This document shows, one piece after another, positions 34,372 to 42,880 of a DNA stretch of 64,000 nt (positions are counted from its first letter, which is position 1; the number at the start of each line of letters is the position of its first letter). Below the pieces are notes generated by a model that was not told the origin of the DNA, did no database searches, and was given only the letters and a program-made list of their open reading frames with translations. The DNA comes from JAPWJZ01 sp965279315. Its GTDB lineage: Bacteria; Pseudomonadota; Alphaproteobacteria; Micavibrionales; UBA2020. Both the position numbers and the translations under genes were made by a program. The stretch lies in contig OZ257145.1 of NCBI GenBank assembly GCA_965279315.1, positions 1,178,001-1,242,000 of the forward strand. The letters are read 5' to 3'.

Positions 34372-34414
34372 TTATGCTCGATGAGATTGTAATATATACT
34401 CAATAAGAGCATAA
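34372..34414. promoter_or_regulatory. Inverted repeat upstream of the PLP-enzyme gene
   Basis: TTATGCTC (34372-34379) and GAGCATAA (34407-34414) flank an AT-rich stretch (GATTGTAATATATACTC), just upstream of the PLP-enzyme ribosome site. Placement over the likely promoter suggests an operator. A related AAGAGTATATG follows at about 34427. No regulator gene is adjacent. Confidence 0.45.
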
Positions 34415-34510
34415 CATATCTGCGTTAAGAGTATATGTCAAGCGGGTATTTGCAGTAGCGGGTTATTAACGGTTTGCGGTGTTTTGATACCAAAAACACA
34501 TATCAGCATC

Positions 34511-34625
34511 TGTCATACCGGCGAAAGCCGGTATCCATGGACAGCGCATGTCGTATTGAGCAGCCGGGCAACCGTTCCCGACGAAAGAGAATCGTCCGTG
34601 GACTCCGGCTTTCGCCGGAGTGACA
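34511..34625. repeat. REP/MITE-like element with 31-bp terminal inverted repeats, copy 1
   Basis: The ends are near-perfect inverted copies of each other (TGTCATACCGGCGAAAGCCG... at the left, ...CGGCTTTCGCCGGAGTGACA at the right, 31 bp with four mismatches). Each end itself is a hairpin (CCGGCGAAAGCCGG). It belongs with the elements at 42776 and 61849, which have shorter centres and CCCCGC in place of CCGGCG. It lies right after the DUF4153 gene stop. Confidence 0.85.
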
Positions 34626-34629
34626 GGGG

Positions 34630-36540
34630 TTAGGGCGCGACAAGAACCGTCACCTGCGCGCCGTCAAAGGCGAGCTTGCCCTGTACCAGCTTCCCCCGCA
34701 GTTCTCCCACGCGCAGCTGTACCTTCAGCCCCGCGCTTTCGCCGGTCAGCATCATGCGCGCGCTTTGCGCCTCCGGCACATCGGTGATCCTGTCGTTGTG
34801 CAGTCCTTGCAGCAGGGGCGTCAGGTCAAAGGATACCGCGCGGCCGTCGAGGGTGGAGACGCTGAACATGCCTTCCTTTGTCATCAGAAATTTCACGGTC
34901 ATGGCCGCAACGCCGTTTTCCTTGAACGTGCGCTCTGTCGCCCAGTCGCTCTGGTTATAGGAGTAGGCCCAGAAGCGCACGATATAATCATAGGGCGCAA
35001 CGCGGGTCAGCGCGTCGATATTCCAGTCCATGTTAGTGGCGCGTACGGTATAGTCGTTGTCGTTCGTCCCTTCGGTGTCATAGCGATAGACGTATTTCAG
35101 CCCCATCGCCGCCATCAGCTTCTCTGCACGGCCGTAATAATTCCAGCAGCGCGTAAAACCGCGCGTGCCGCAATGAAGGTCATTGTCCTTAAATGTATTC
35201 TTGTCTTTTTCTTCCATCGCCTTACGGAACGGCATTTCGATATGGGCGATCTGTTCCAGCTTCTGATCCTCATAGAAATAATCGAGGATCGAACTGATGT
35301 CCTTGCGCGTTTCAAAATCCACATCGGTCTTGACGGAAACATAATTTCCCGCAGGGGTTTTTACACCTGTCTTCAATAGCAACCCTTCCAGTCGCGCCAT
35401 CTGGCTATGCTCGGATACCGGCACGGCGCTCCACGGCCCGAAAGATGCCATGAACATCAGCGCGGCCAGCGCCATCGGAACCTGTTTGATATGCTGGGCG
35501 CGCGGGCGTGCGATCTGCCATGCGGTCAGCCCCGCCAGCCATGCAAGGCAGAGTGCAATCGCATAGCGCTCCTCCGTCACGCCATATTGACTGATACGCG
35601 TATAGATGCCGAGCGATAGCAGGGCGAGGGGGACGATCAACAGGTAGGGGAAATATTTATAAAATTGCTGCAGCAGTATCGTGCCGTTATATCGCAGCGG
35701 AAACACGGCAAGCCGCGCCGCCACACCCGCCGCGCCGAAGCCCGTCACCAGATAGGCTAGGTTGCCCTTGGGCAATTCCCACAGCGCGACGATCTTCGCG
35801 GAATAGACGTAGAGGATAAAGGTGTAAATCAGCACCAAGGGAACGACGAGGAAGTTGGCGATAAACGAAATCCCCTTCGGCATCTCGCAATCCATCGCCA
35901 GAAAATCAAACTGACGCGGGATCTGGTACAGGAATGCAACGGGGCCGAAGAAGAATGCGCCGAAGATCCAGACATCGCCATAGATGCGCCCGGGGATGTC
36001 GAGGATGGGAAACAGATAATTCATCGACCCCAGAATGGCCGACAAACCGGCGCACAGCACAAAGGTCGAAATGCCGGCAATCGCAAGGCCGACGCCGTTC
36101 AGGTAATTGAAATGCCATACGCTTTCCTCCAACGCCTTACGCCCGATATAGGGCGCGAACAGCATCGTCAGCGCGACCGCAAAGCCAAAGAACAATTGCG
36201 CCGATGTGAAATGGTCGGGAATAAACGCAAACGCCGCCGCCACGCCCGCCCCCGCCGCCATCAGCAGCCATTTGCGGTTTTTTTCAAGGCGCGTGCTTTC
36301 CGCATACAGGCTCGCCGCCGTGAACAACGCAAGCCCGTTGGCGAAAAACGTCATCAGCCGGTAAATCGTGTCATCCGGCAGCCATGAAACATCATGTGTA
36401 TCGAGGATGGAGGTAATGGTCGCGCCGCTGGCGCAAATGACCGAGAGGGGGAAGCGGATAAACGCTTCCTTCAAAACGTTGTAAATATACTCAACCTGAA
36501 ACCGCCGGATAAACGCCTTGAAATCAAATTTGAAACCCAT
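34630..36540 (-). CDS. DUF4153 polytopic membrane protein
   Basis: A 636-residue protein. The first 370 residues hold about ten membrane helices, and the rest is a soluble C-terminal domain ending in beta-rich sequence (LRGKLVQGKLAFDGAQVTVL). The membrane part matches the DUF4153 family, whose function is not established. The C-terminal part contains a DLHCGTRGFTRCWNYYGRAE segment with two cysteines. It is monocistronic, between a repeat element and pyk. Confidence 0.85.
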   Translation of the reverse strand: MGFKFDFKAFIRRFQVEYIYNVLKEAFIRFPLSVICASGATITSILDTHDVSWLPDDTIYRLMTFFANGLALFTAASLYAESTRLEKNRKWLLMAAGAGVAAAFAFIPDHFTSAQLFFGFAVALTMLFAPYIGRKALEESVWHFNYLNGVGLAIAGISTFVLCAGLSAILGSMNYLFPILDIPGRIYGDVWIFGAFFFGPVAFLYQIPRQFDFLAMDCEMPKGISFIANFLVVPLVLIYTFILYVYSAKIVALWELPKGNLAYLVTGFGAAGVAARLAVFPLRYNGTILLQQFYKYFPYLLIVPLALLSLGIYTRISQYGVTEERYAIALCLAWLAGLTAWQIARPRAQHIKQVPMALAALMFMASFGPWSAVPVSEHSQMARLEGLLLKTGVKTPAGNYVSVKTDVDFETRKDISSILDYFYEDQKLEQIAHIEMPFRKAMEEKDKNTFKDNDLHCGTRGFTRCWNYYGRAEKLMAAMGLKYVYRYDTEGTNDNDYTVRATNMDWNIDALTRVAPYDYIVRFWAYSYNQSDWATERTFKENGVAAMTVKFLMTKEGMFSVSTLDGRAVSFDLTPLLQGLHNDRITDVPEAQSARMMLTGESAGLKVQLRVGELRGKLVQGKLAFDGAQVTVLVAP

Positions 36541-36672
36541 CTGTTACCTGCACCAATAATTTTTCATCTTATCTCCCGAAATTACCACAGGGAGACGAGT
36601 CGAATTATGGCGCAGGCAAGGCAAAATTAAGGCATTTTTGTGCAGGAAAAAGCCGAGGGATTTGAAGGCGGT

Positions 36673-38091
36673 TTATTCCACCCAGGCAATCCGGAGCGCA
36701 TTGGTCGAGCCCGGCGTGCCGAAGGGGACGCCGGCGGTGATGACGAGACGCTGGCCTTTTTCGGCAATTTTGTGTTCGAGCGCGAGGACGGCGGCTTTTT
36801 TCACCATGTCGCCGAAATTATCGACGTCATCGGTATGGACGGGGTAGACGCCGTAAGAAAGCTGGAGGCGGCGCGCCACAACCAGATCGGATGTCAGGCA
36901 CAGCACAGGCACCGACGGGCGTTCGCGCGCGGTGCGGAGCGCCGTTGTGCCCGACGTCGTATAGTTGACGATGGCGGCGGCGGAAATGGTGGCTGCCACG
37001 GTCGATGCGGCAGCGGTGATCGCGTCGGGCGAGGTTTTGTCGGGGTCGGGGTGTTCGGCGTCCATGATGCGGCGGTACAAATCGTCCTGCTCCACATCCT
37101 TTGCGATGCGGTCCATGATCGAAACAGCCTCCAGCGGATATTCACCGGATGCGGTTTCGGCGGAGAGCATCACGGCATCGGTGCCGTCGTAGATTGCGGT
37201 TGCGACGTCCGAGGCTTCGGCGCGCGTCGGGCGCGGGGATGAGATCATCGATTCCAGCATCTGCGTCGCCACGATCACGGGCTTGCCTGCCTTGCGGGCG
37301 GCAAGGATGATGTGTTTCTGCACAGCCGGGACTTTTTCGGCAGGGATTTCAACGCCGAGGTCGCCGCGCGCCACCATCACCGCATCCGACAATTCTATGA
37401 TCGCGTGCAGGTGGGTGATGGCCGAGGGCTTTTCGAGCTTGGAAATAATCTTGGCGCGCCCGGCGACGAGTTTCCGCGCCTCCGCCACGTCTTCGGGACG
37501 CTGGACGAAGGAAAGGGCAATCCAGTCCGCGCCCATCGTGCAGGCGGCTTCCAGGTCGCGGCGGTCCTTGTCGGTGATGACGTTCGATTTCAGGATGACA
37601 TTGGGCAGGTTGACGCCTTTGCGGTCGGACAGGCGCTTGCCGGCGATCACTTCGGTTTCGACCCAGTCGGGGCCTTTTTTGACGACGTGCAGATGCACCT
37701 TGCCGTCATCCAGTAAAATATCGGCGCCTTCGACCAGCACTTCCATCACTTCGGGGTGCGGCAGGCAGACGCGGTTGATATTGCCGGGAGAGGGGTCGGA
37801 ATCAAGGCGGACGCGCATGCCCTTGACCACATCGACAAAGCTGTTTTCAAACGTGCCGAGGCGGAGCTTCGGGCCCTGCAAATCGGCAAACACGCCGATG
37901 GGGCAGCCGCATTCCTTTTCAAGGTTGCGGATGATCTGGATGCGTTTCTGGTGGTCTTCGTGGTTGCCGTGGCTGAAATTCAGGCGGAATACATCAACGC
38001 CGGTATCATAGAGCGCCTTGACCATTTCCGGCGTGGAGGAAGCCGGTCCGAGGGTCGCGACGATTTTGGTTTTGCGGGAGCGTTTGGCCAT
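36673..38091 (-). CDS. pyk: Pyruvate kinase
   Basis: A 472-residue glycolytic enzyme converting PEP and ADP to pyruvate and ATP. The substrate and metal motifs are complete: TKIVATLGPASST at the start, FRLNFSHGNHEDH, ADLQGPKLRLG, and the signature AVMVARGDLGVEIPAEKVP in the middle, then ATQMLESM and the C-terminal allosteric domain. Length is normal. It stands alone, with its own ribosome site, between DUF4153 and a small ORF. Confidence 0.97.
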   Translation of the reverse strand: MAKRSRKTKIVATLGPASSTPEMVKALYDTGVDVFRLNFSHGNHEDHQKRIQIIRNLEKECGCPIGVFADLQGPKLRLGTFENSFVDVVKGMRVRLDSDPSPGNINRVCLPHPEVMEVLVEGADILLDDGKVHLHVVKKGPDWVETEVIAGKRLSDRKGVNLPNVILKSNVITDKDRRDLEAACTMGADWIALSFVQRPEDVAEARKLVAGRAKIISKLEKPSAITHLHAIIELSDAVMVARGDLGVEIPAEKVPAVQKHIILAARKAGKPVIVATQMLESMISSPRPTRAEASDVATAIYDGTDAVMLSAETASGEYPLEAVSIMDRIAKDVEQDDLYRRIMDAEHPDPDKTSPDAITAAASTVAATISAAAIVNYTTSGTTALRTARERPSVPVLCLTSDLVVARRLQLSYGVYPVHTDDVDNFGDMVKKAAVLALEHKIAEKGQRLVITAGVPFGTPGSTNALRIAWVE

Positions 38092-38154
38092 CTTAAATCC
38101 TTCTAGTCAAAGGATTCATACTAGGCCAATCCGCACCCCGCAAGACCTATATCG

Positions 38155-38370
38155 TTATGCCATGACCATTGCAGGGGCGCGGCCGTCGTCGCGGGGGCCG
38201 ACGTTGAAATGCACGCGGGTGTAATCGAGGCCGTGGCGGGGCTTTTCAACGTGATGATGGCGGGCGCGCACGTAATGCTGGCCGGCTTCGCTGGCTTTGG
38301 TCGAGGCGGTGAAAGCCGAGACGATCGAGCGGGAGAAGAAGTTGTTCGTGTTGGAGAAGTCGTTGTTCAT
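38155..38370 (-). CDS. Small His/Arg-rich ORF (71 aa)
   Basis: The ATG at 38370 has AGG 7 bases upstream. The product (MNNDFSNTNNFFSRSIVSAF at the start) has a short amphipathic N-terminal part, then RARHHHVEKPRHG, and ends RDDGRAPAMVMA. It is basic and lacks cysteines. No family is recognised. It lies upstream of pyk on the same strand. Moderately likely to be real. Confidence 0.5.
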   Translation of the reverse strand: MNNDFSNTNNFFSRSIVSAFTASTKASEAGQHYVRARHHHVEKPRHGLDYTRVHFNVGPRDDGRAPAMVMA

Positions 38371-38668
38371 TTGCACACCTAAAGTCTTTCTTTGTTATGT
38401 CAGGCCGCAGCGTTTTTGCTTTTTCTTAACGGCGACATTTTGTTTCGTGAGCGCAATCTGCTTCCGCACTGCAACATTGTCAACAAGGTGCTGAAAATAA
38501 ACCGAAAATGACCTTGAACGCTTGTTATTCAGCAAGATTGAACCCCGCGAGAGTCTGGAGTCAGCAACTTTATTAGTATTCCGTAATGTTTGCGGTGACG
38601 AATCATCTAGGCGCAGGATTTTCAGCGTGTTATGCAAATATCCTGAACAGCTCCGTTACGGGACATAT

Positions 38669-39493
38669 ATGAAGGCCTCTTTCAACAGCCGCAGCGCGAA
38701 ACCCACGGGGCCCATTTCGGGCACGACGCGCAAGCAGTTGGTGGCGCGCTTTCTGGATGCAGCCGCAAATGGCGACCGCGTCGCGGTGAATGACATGCTC
38801 GGCAATTTTAAGGGGCTTGTGCATTCCTTGCGCAAATTGGACGAACACGGCATGCGCGTGGATGCAACCGCGCTGCACCTTGCCGCGCGCGGCGGGCATC
38901 TGGGCATCGTGCAGGACCTTGTGCAGGCGAATGCCAAGGTCGATGCCGAAGATTTCATGGGGCAGACGCCGCTGATGGAGGCCGCGATGTATGCGCACGC
39001 CGATGTTGCGCTGTTCCTGCTGCAAAAGGGCGCGAATGCCAATCACAAGGCGTCGGAGGGTTACACGCCGCTGATGTATGCCGCGCGCAACGCCGCGCTG
39101 CCCGTGATCGAGGCGTTGCTGGACCACAAGGCCAAGATCAACGCGCGCAGCGAGGCGATGGACAGCGCGCTGCATTTCGCCATCCATGCCGAAAACTGCC
39201 CGCAACCCGTGATCCGCCTGCTGCTGGACCGCGGCATCAATGCGAAGCTGCGCAACCTGGAGGGTGATACCGCCGCCGATAGCGCCCGCGCCGCAGGCCT
39301 GCCCGAAGTCGCCGCGTTTATAGAGAGCGCTGCCGCGCACGCCCTGCTGGTGAAAAACCGCAATGACATGGCAACGCATAAGGAATGCTTCGGCAAACTG
39401 GCCGCCCCGTTCCAGCATGGCGCGGGCAAGCCGCTGCACGGCCCCAACACGGCGCATTTCAAAACGAAACCCAAACCGGGGGCGCAGCCGTAA
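38669..39493 (+). CDS. Ankyrin-repeat protein (274 aa)
   Basis: The ATG at 38669 is preferred over a start 49 codons earlier, which would include unlikely sequence. Four to five ankyrin repeats span about residues 40-220 (DATALHLAARGGHLGIVQDL, GQTPLMEAAMYAHADVALFL, GYTPLMYAARNAALPVIEAL, DSALHFAIHAENCPQPVIRL). The C-terminal tail is basic and Pro-rich (AHFKTKPKPGAQP). No signal peptide. Its stop overlaps the next ankyrin gene start by one base (TAATG). Probably a protein-protein interaction protein. Confidence 0.9.
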   Translation: MKASFNSRSAKPTGPISGTTRKQLVARFLDAAANGDRVAVNDMLGNFKGLVHSLRKLDEHGMRVDATALHLAARGGHLGIVQDLVQANAKVDAEDFMGQTPLMEAAMYAHADVALFLLQKGANANHKASEGYTPLMYAARNAALPVIEALLDHKAKINARSEAMDSALHFAIHAENCPQPVIRLLLDRGINAKLRNLEGDTAADSARAAGLPEVAAFIESAAAHALLVKNRNDMATHKECFGKLAAPFQHGAGKPLHGPNTAHFKTKPKPGAQP

Positions 39494-40236
39494 TGTCGAT
39501 ACAGCTGGAACAGTTCCTCGACCTTGCGTCGCGTGGCCATGACCAGGGCGTGCGCAATATGCTGGCGGCCTATCCCGACCTTGCGAAACAGGCGGTCAGC
39601 GATAAAACGATCAAGCAGGTGCATGGCACGACCGCGCTGCACCTCGCCGCCTTTCACGGCCATGTGGCGGTGATGGAGATTTTGCTGAAGGCCGGCGCGG
39701 ATATGCATGCGCGCAATGTCGTCGGCGAAACGCCGCTGCTGGTGGCGACATCCAAAAGCCACATTCATGCTGTCGAATTTCTGCTGGACCGCGGCGCGGA
39801 TGCGAACCTTGGCAATCAGCAGCTTTATACGCCGCTGATGTCGGCATCGCGTGCGGGATGCGCGGATTGCGCAAATGTACTGATCAAACACGGCGCGGCT
39901 GTGAATGCCGTGAACCGCGAAGAGCAAAGCGCGCTGCATTACGCGATCTGGGCGGATGACGATAAAGGCGCGCTGGATGTGATCCGCGTGCTGCTGGCGC
40001 ACGGGCTGGATGAAACCCTGCGCGATAAAATGGGCAACACCGCGCTGGATGAAGCGCGGCACATGACATTTGAAATCGAAACGCCGCTGGAATCCGAAAT
40101 CAATATCGTGGTCGAAATGCGCGCCGATATCGCGCGCAAAAAAGGCGTCGAAAACGCGATACAAAATTTGAAGACCGGCGCGGGCGCGCCCATCGCCGCG
40201 CCGCGCACGGCGACGTTCAAACCGAAATCACCCTGA
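39493..40236 (+). CDS. Ankyrin-repeat protein (247 aa), coupled to the previous one
   Basis: The ATG at 39493 overlaps the upstream stop (TAATG), giving 247 residues. Four ankyrin repeats are seen (GTTALHLAAFHGHVAVMEIL, GETPLLVATSKSHIHAVEFL, LYTPLMSASRAGCADCANVL, QSALHYAIWADDDKGALDVI). The end is basic and Pro-rich (PRTATFKPKSP), like its neighbour's tail. The pair looks like a gene duplication and is translated together. No signal peptide is present. Confidence 0.9.
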   Translation: MSIQLEQFLDLASRGHDQGVRNMLAAYPDLAKQAVSDKTIKQVHGTTALHLAAFHGHVAVMEILLKAGADMHARNVVGETPLLVATSKSHIHAVEFLLDRGADANLGNQQLYTPLMSASRAGCADCANVLIKHGAAVNAVNREEQSALHYAIWADDDKGALDVIRVLLAHGLDETLRDKMGNTALDEARHMTFEIETPLESEINIVVEMRADIARKKGVENAIQNLKTGAGAPIAAPRTATFKPKSP

Positions 40237-40700
40237 AATTTTGAAACTTTATTGCGAAATTCCCGCGCCGGACTCCGCGCCGCGATCTTAACACTTGTTT
40301 AACGAGTCAGTGATAATCTTGAGCGATCCAAATACTGGAAATTTGCGCCCGTTCTTACCATATCTTTATAACAGTCAGCATGTTTTTCCCTGACTGCCGT
40401 GGATAGGAAAAATGGACGGTTCGCGGCTGAAAAAAAGTTTTCGTCAGGAAGCCCCGTTTTTCCTGCGCAATGTTGCTGGTCAAGAAAAAATATGGCCCGC
40501 ACTGAAAATTTATGTCGGCCGCTTTTCTAGACAGACCCCCAAGATGTGGTATGCTTTCTCTTATCGGGTCACAAGGCTTAGTGCCTTTACCTGTATTTCC
40601 AAGGTCTGCTTTTCAATCAATTTGAATGGCTTATCGCGGAGAGTCGAAGCGGAAAACAATAAAAAAAAGAATAAATCGAAGTATTACGGGGAGATGATTC
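40237..40700 (+). promoter_or_regulatory. Long leader/promoter region of the nrd genes
   Basis: This 464-base space before nrdA holds no gene I can support; a 98-residue frame across it has no coding character. Two imperfect palindromic elements, CCCCCAAGATGTGGTA (40536-40551) and TCACAAGGCTTAGTGC (40569-40584), are 33 bases apart centre to centre and faintly resemble paired NrdR boxes. GGGGAG lies 8 bases before the nrdA ATG. Confidence 0.45.
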
Positions 40701-42521
40701 ATGTTTGATGTTGCACAAGTGGCGAAGGGCGCCAAGGTCACTATTGACCGCGCGCGCGATTCCAATTTGACGGAATTCGGCAAGGCGACCTTGCTGGACC
40801 GTTACCTGCTTCCGGGCGAATCTTTCCAGGATCTTTTTGCGCGCGTCGCCATGTCCTATTCGGACGATGCGGCCCATGCGCAGCGCCTTTATGACTATAT
40901 CTCCAAATTGTGGTTCATGCCCGCAACGCCCGTCCTGTCGAACGGCGGCACCGATCGCGGCCTGCCCATTTCCTGCTTCCTGAACGAGACCGATGACAGC
41001 CTCAGCGGCATCGTTGACCTCTGGAACGAAAACGTCTGGCTCGCATCGCGCGGCGGCGGCATCGGTTCTTACTGGGGCAACTTGCGTTCCATCGGCGAAA
41101 AAGTCGGCAAGAACGGCAAGACCTCGGGCATCGTCCCGTTCATCCGCGTGATGGACTCCCTGACACTCGCCATCTCCCAGGGCTCCCTGCGTCGTGGTTC
41201 GGCCGCCGTGTATCTCCCCATCTCGCATCCCGAGATCGAGGAATTCATTGAAATGCGCAAACCTTCGGGCGGCGATCCCAACCGCAAGGCGCTCAACCTG
41301 CACCATGGCGTCGTTATCTCCGACGCGTTCATGCGCGCTGTTGAAAAAGACGAAGAATGGGCGCTGACCTCCGCCAAGGACGGCGCGGTCATCGAACGCG
41401 TCAACGCACGCGCGCTCTGGATCCGCATCCTGACCGCCCGTATCGAAACCGGCGAGCCCTACCTGCTGTTCTCCGACCATGTGAACCGCGCCATTCCGGA
41501 ACACCATAAACTGGCCGGCCTGAACGTGAAGATGTCGAACCTCTGCTCCGAGATCACGTTGCCCACGGGCAAAGACCATCACGGTCAGGAACGCACGGCG
41601 GTCTGCTGCTTATCCAGCGTCAACCTCGAAAACTTCGAGGAATGGGAAGATCACCCGACATTTGTGGAAGATATCTGCCGCTTCCTCGACAACGTGCTGG
41701 AAGACTTCATCCGCCGCGCACCCGACAGCATGATGCGCGCGAAATATGCCGCGATGCGCGAACGCTCGATCGGTTTGGGCGTGATGGGCTTCCACAGCTT
41801 CCTGCAGACGAAAATGATCCCGCTTGAATCCGTGATGGCGAAAGTCTGGAACAAGCGCATGTTCAAGCATTTGAAAGCAGGCGCGGATGCGGCGTCGGTG
41901 AAACTGGCGCATGAGCGCGGCCCGTGCCCCGATGCGAAAGAATACGGCATCATGGAGCGTTTCTCGAACAAGATCGCGATTGCGCCCACGGCATCGATTT
42001 CGATCATCACCGGCGGCGCAAGCCCCGGCATCGAGCCCAACTCCGCCAACGCCTACACGCACAAGACCCTGTCCGGTTCGCACCTGGTGCGCAACAAGGC
42101 ATTGGAACTGGTGCTGGAAGCAAAAGGCATGAACAATGATGATGTGTGGTCGGATATCACCACGCATGAAGGTTCCGTGCAGCACCTCGACTTCCTGTCT
42201 CAGGATGAAAAGGATGTGTTCAAGACCGCGTTCGAACTCGACCAGCGCTGGTTGATCGAACACGCGGCTGACCGCACCCCCTATATCTGCCAGGCGCAGT
42301 CGCTGAACGTGTTCCTGCCCGCAGACGTGCACAAGCGCGACCTGCACCAAATTCACTGGATGGCCTGGAAAAAAGGCGTGAAGTCGCTGTATTACTGCCG
42401 CTCGAAATCGATCCAGCGCGCCGAAAACGCGCATGGCGGCGACGGCAAGCTGAAGAAGGCGGAGCTGAACGCAGCATCGTCTTCCGGCAGCAAATACGAC
42501 GAATGCCTGGCGTGCCAGTAA
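40701..42521 (+). CDS. nrdA: Ribonucleoside-diphosphate reductase, alpha subunit (class Ia)
   Basis: A 606-residue catalytic subunit that reduces ribonucleotides with NrdB. Active-site residues are in ISCFLNETDDS (Cys92, the reducing pair), NVKMSNLCSEITLP (N-x-C-x-E, radical Cys and base), and CCLSSVNLEN (the second reducing Cys). The tail ends ECLACQ, the CxxC shuttle to thioredoxin or glutaredoxin. The N-terminal ATP-cone allosteric domain is absent: the protein begins directly with NLTEFGKATLLDRY. So overall activity control by dATP via this domain should be missing. It is followed by a 55-codon ORF and nrdB. Confidence 0.95.
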   Translation: MFDVAQVAKGAKVTIDRARDSNLTEFGKATLLDRYLLPGESFQDLFARVAMSYSDDAAHAQRLYDYISKLWFMPATPVLSNGGTDRGLPISCFLNETDDSLSGIVDLWNENVWLASRGGGIGSYWGNLRSIGEKVGKNGKTSGIVPFIRVMDSLTLAISQGSLRRGSAAVYLPISHPEIEEFIEMRKPSGGDPNRKALNLHHGVVISDAFMRAVEKDEEWALTSAKDGAVIERVNARALWIRILTARIETGEPYLLFSDHVNRAIPEHHKLAGLNVKMSNLCSEITLPTGKDHHGQERTAVCCLSSVNLENFEEWEDHPTFVEDICRFLDNVLEDFIRRAPDSMMRAKYAAMRERSIGLGVMGFHSFLQTKMIPLESVMAKVWNKRMFKHLKAGADAASVKLAHERGPCPDAKEYGIMERFSNKIAIAPTASISIITGGASPGIEPNSANAYTHKTLSGSHLVRNKALELVLEAKGMNNDDVWSDITTHEGSVQHLDFLSQDEKDVFKTAFELDQRWLIEHAADRTPYICQAQSLNVFLPADVHKRDLHQIHWMAWKKGVKSLYYCRSKSIQRAENAHGGDGKLKKAELNAASSSGSKYDECLACQ

Positions 42522-42599
42522 ACGAATTCCAAAAACGATAACGATAAAAAAAGACACTACGCGAAGACTTGTGAAGCTTTATCATCGGAGAAAACAGAC

Positions 42600-42767
42600 A
42601 TGCTGAACACAGCTGAACTGCAGACCCTGCGCGCCGTCAACGATCCCGACAGCTGCGACCGCGTCTCGCGCACCCATCTCGAAAAACTCGCCCGCCTCGA
42701 CCTCATCGAACCCTGCCCCGCAGGGGTTTGCGTGTCGGTCAAGGGCAAGCAGATTTTGGGCCGCTAA
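42600..42767 (+). CDS. Small protein between nrdA and nrdB (55 aa)
   Basis: The ATG at 42600 has GGAG 9 bases upstream and the frame closes at TAA 42767. The product starts MLNTAELQTLRAVNDPDSCD and ends GVCVSVKGKQILGR, with three cysteines. It reads like a tiny winged helix (a helix EKLARLDLIEP followed by a beta wing), but that is an impression. Codon use matches the neighbours. It sits in the nrd operon, so a role tied to ribonucleotide reductase is a fair guess. Confidence 0.7.
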   Translation: MLNTAELQTLRAVNDPDSCDRVSRTHLEKLARLDLIEPCPAGVCVSVKGKQILGR

Positions 42768-42775
42768 CAAACAAC

Positions 42776-42857
42776 CGTCATCCCCGCGAAAGCGGGGATC
42801 CCGTGGGCTTTATATGCTCACATGGCCGCTGAGATCCCCGCTTTCGCGGGGATGACG
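42776..42857. repeat. REP/MITE-like element, copy 2
   Basis: The left end is CGTCATCCCCGCGAAAGCGG and the right end its inverted copy (CCGCTTTCGCGGGGATGACG). Each end can form its own hairpin, and the two ends can pair. The centre is about 32 bases. It lies between the 55-residue gene and nrdB, so it is transcribed in the nrd operon and could affect message processing. Confidence 0.9.
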
Positions 42858-42880
42858 TAACGAAAAAGGAAAAATTTTAA

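Noticed and set aside
40412..40708. 98-codon frame in the nrdA leader
   Set aside because: No coding bias, no ribosome site, and it overlaps the nrdA start and its ribosome site.
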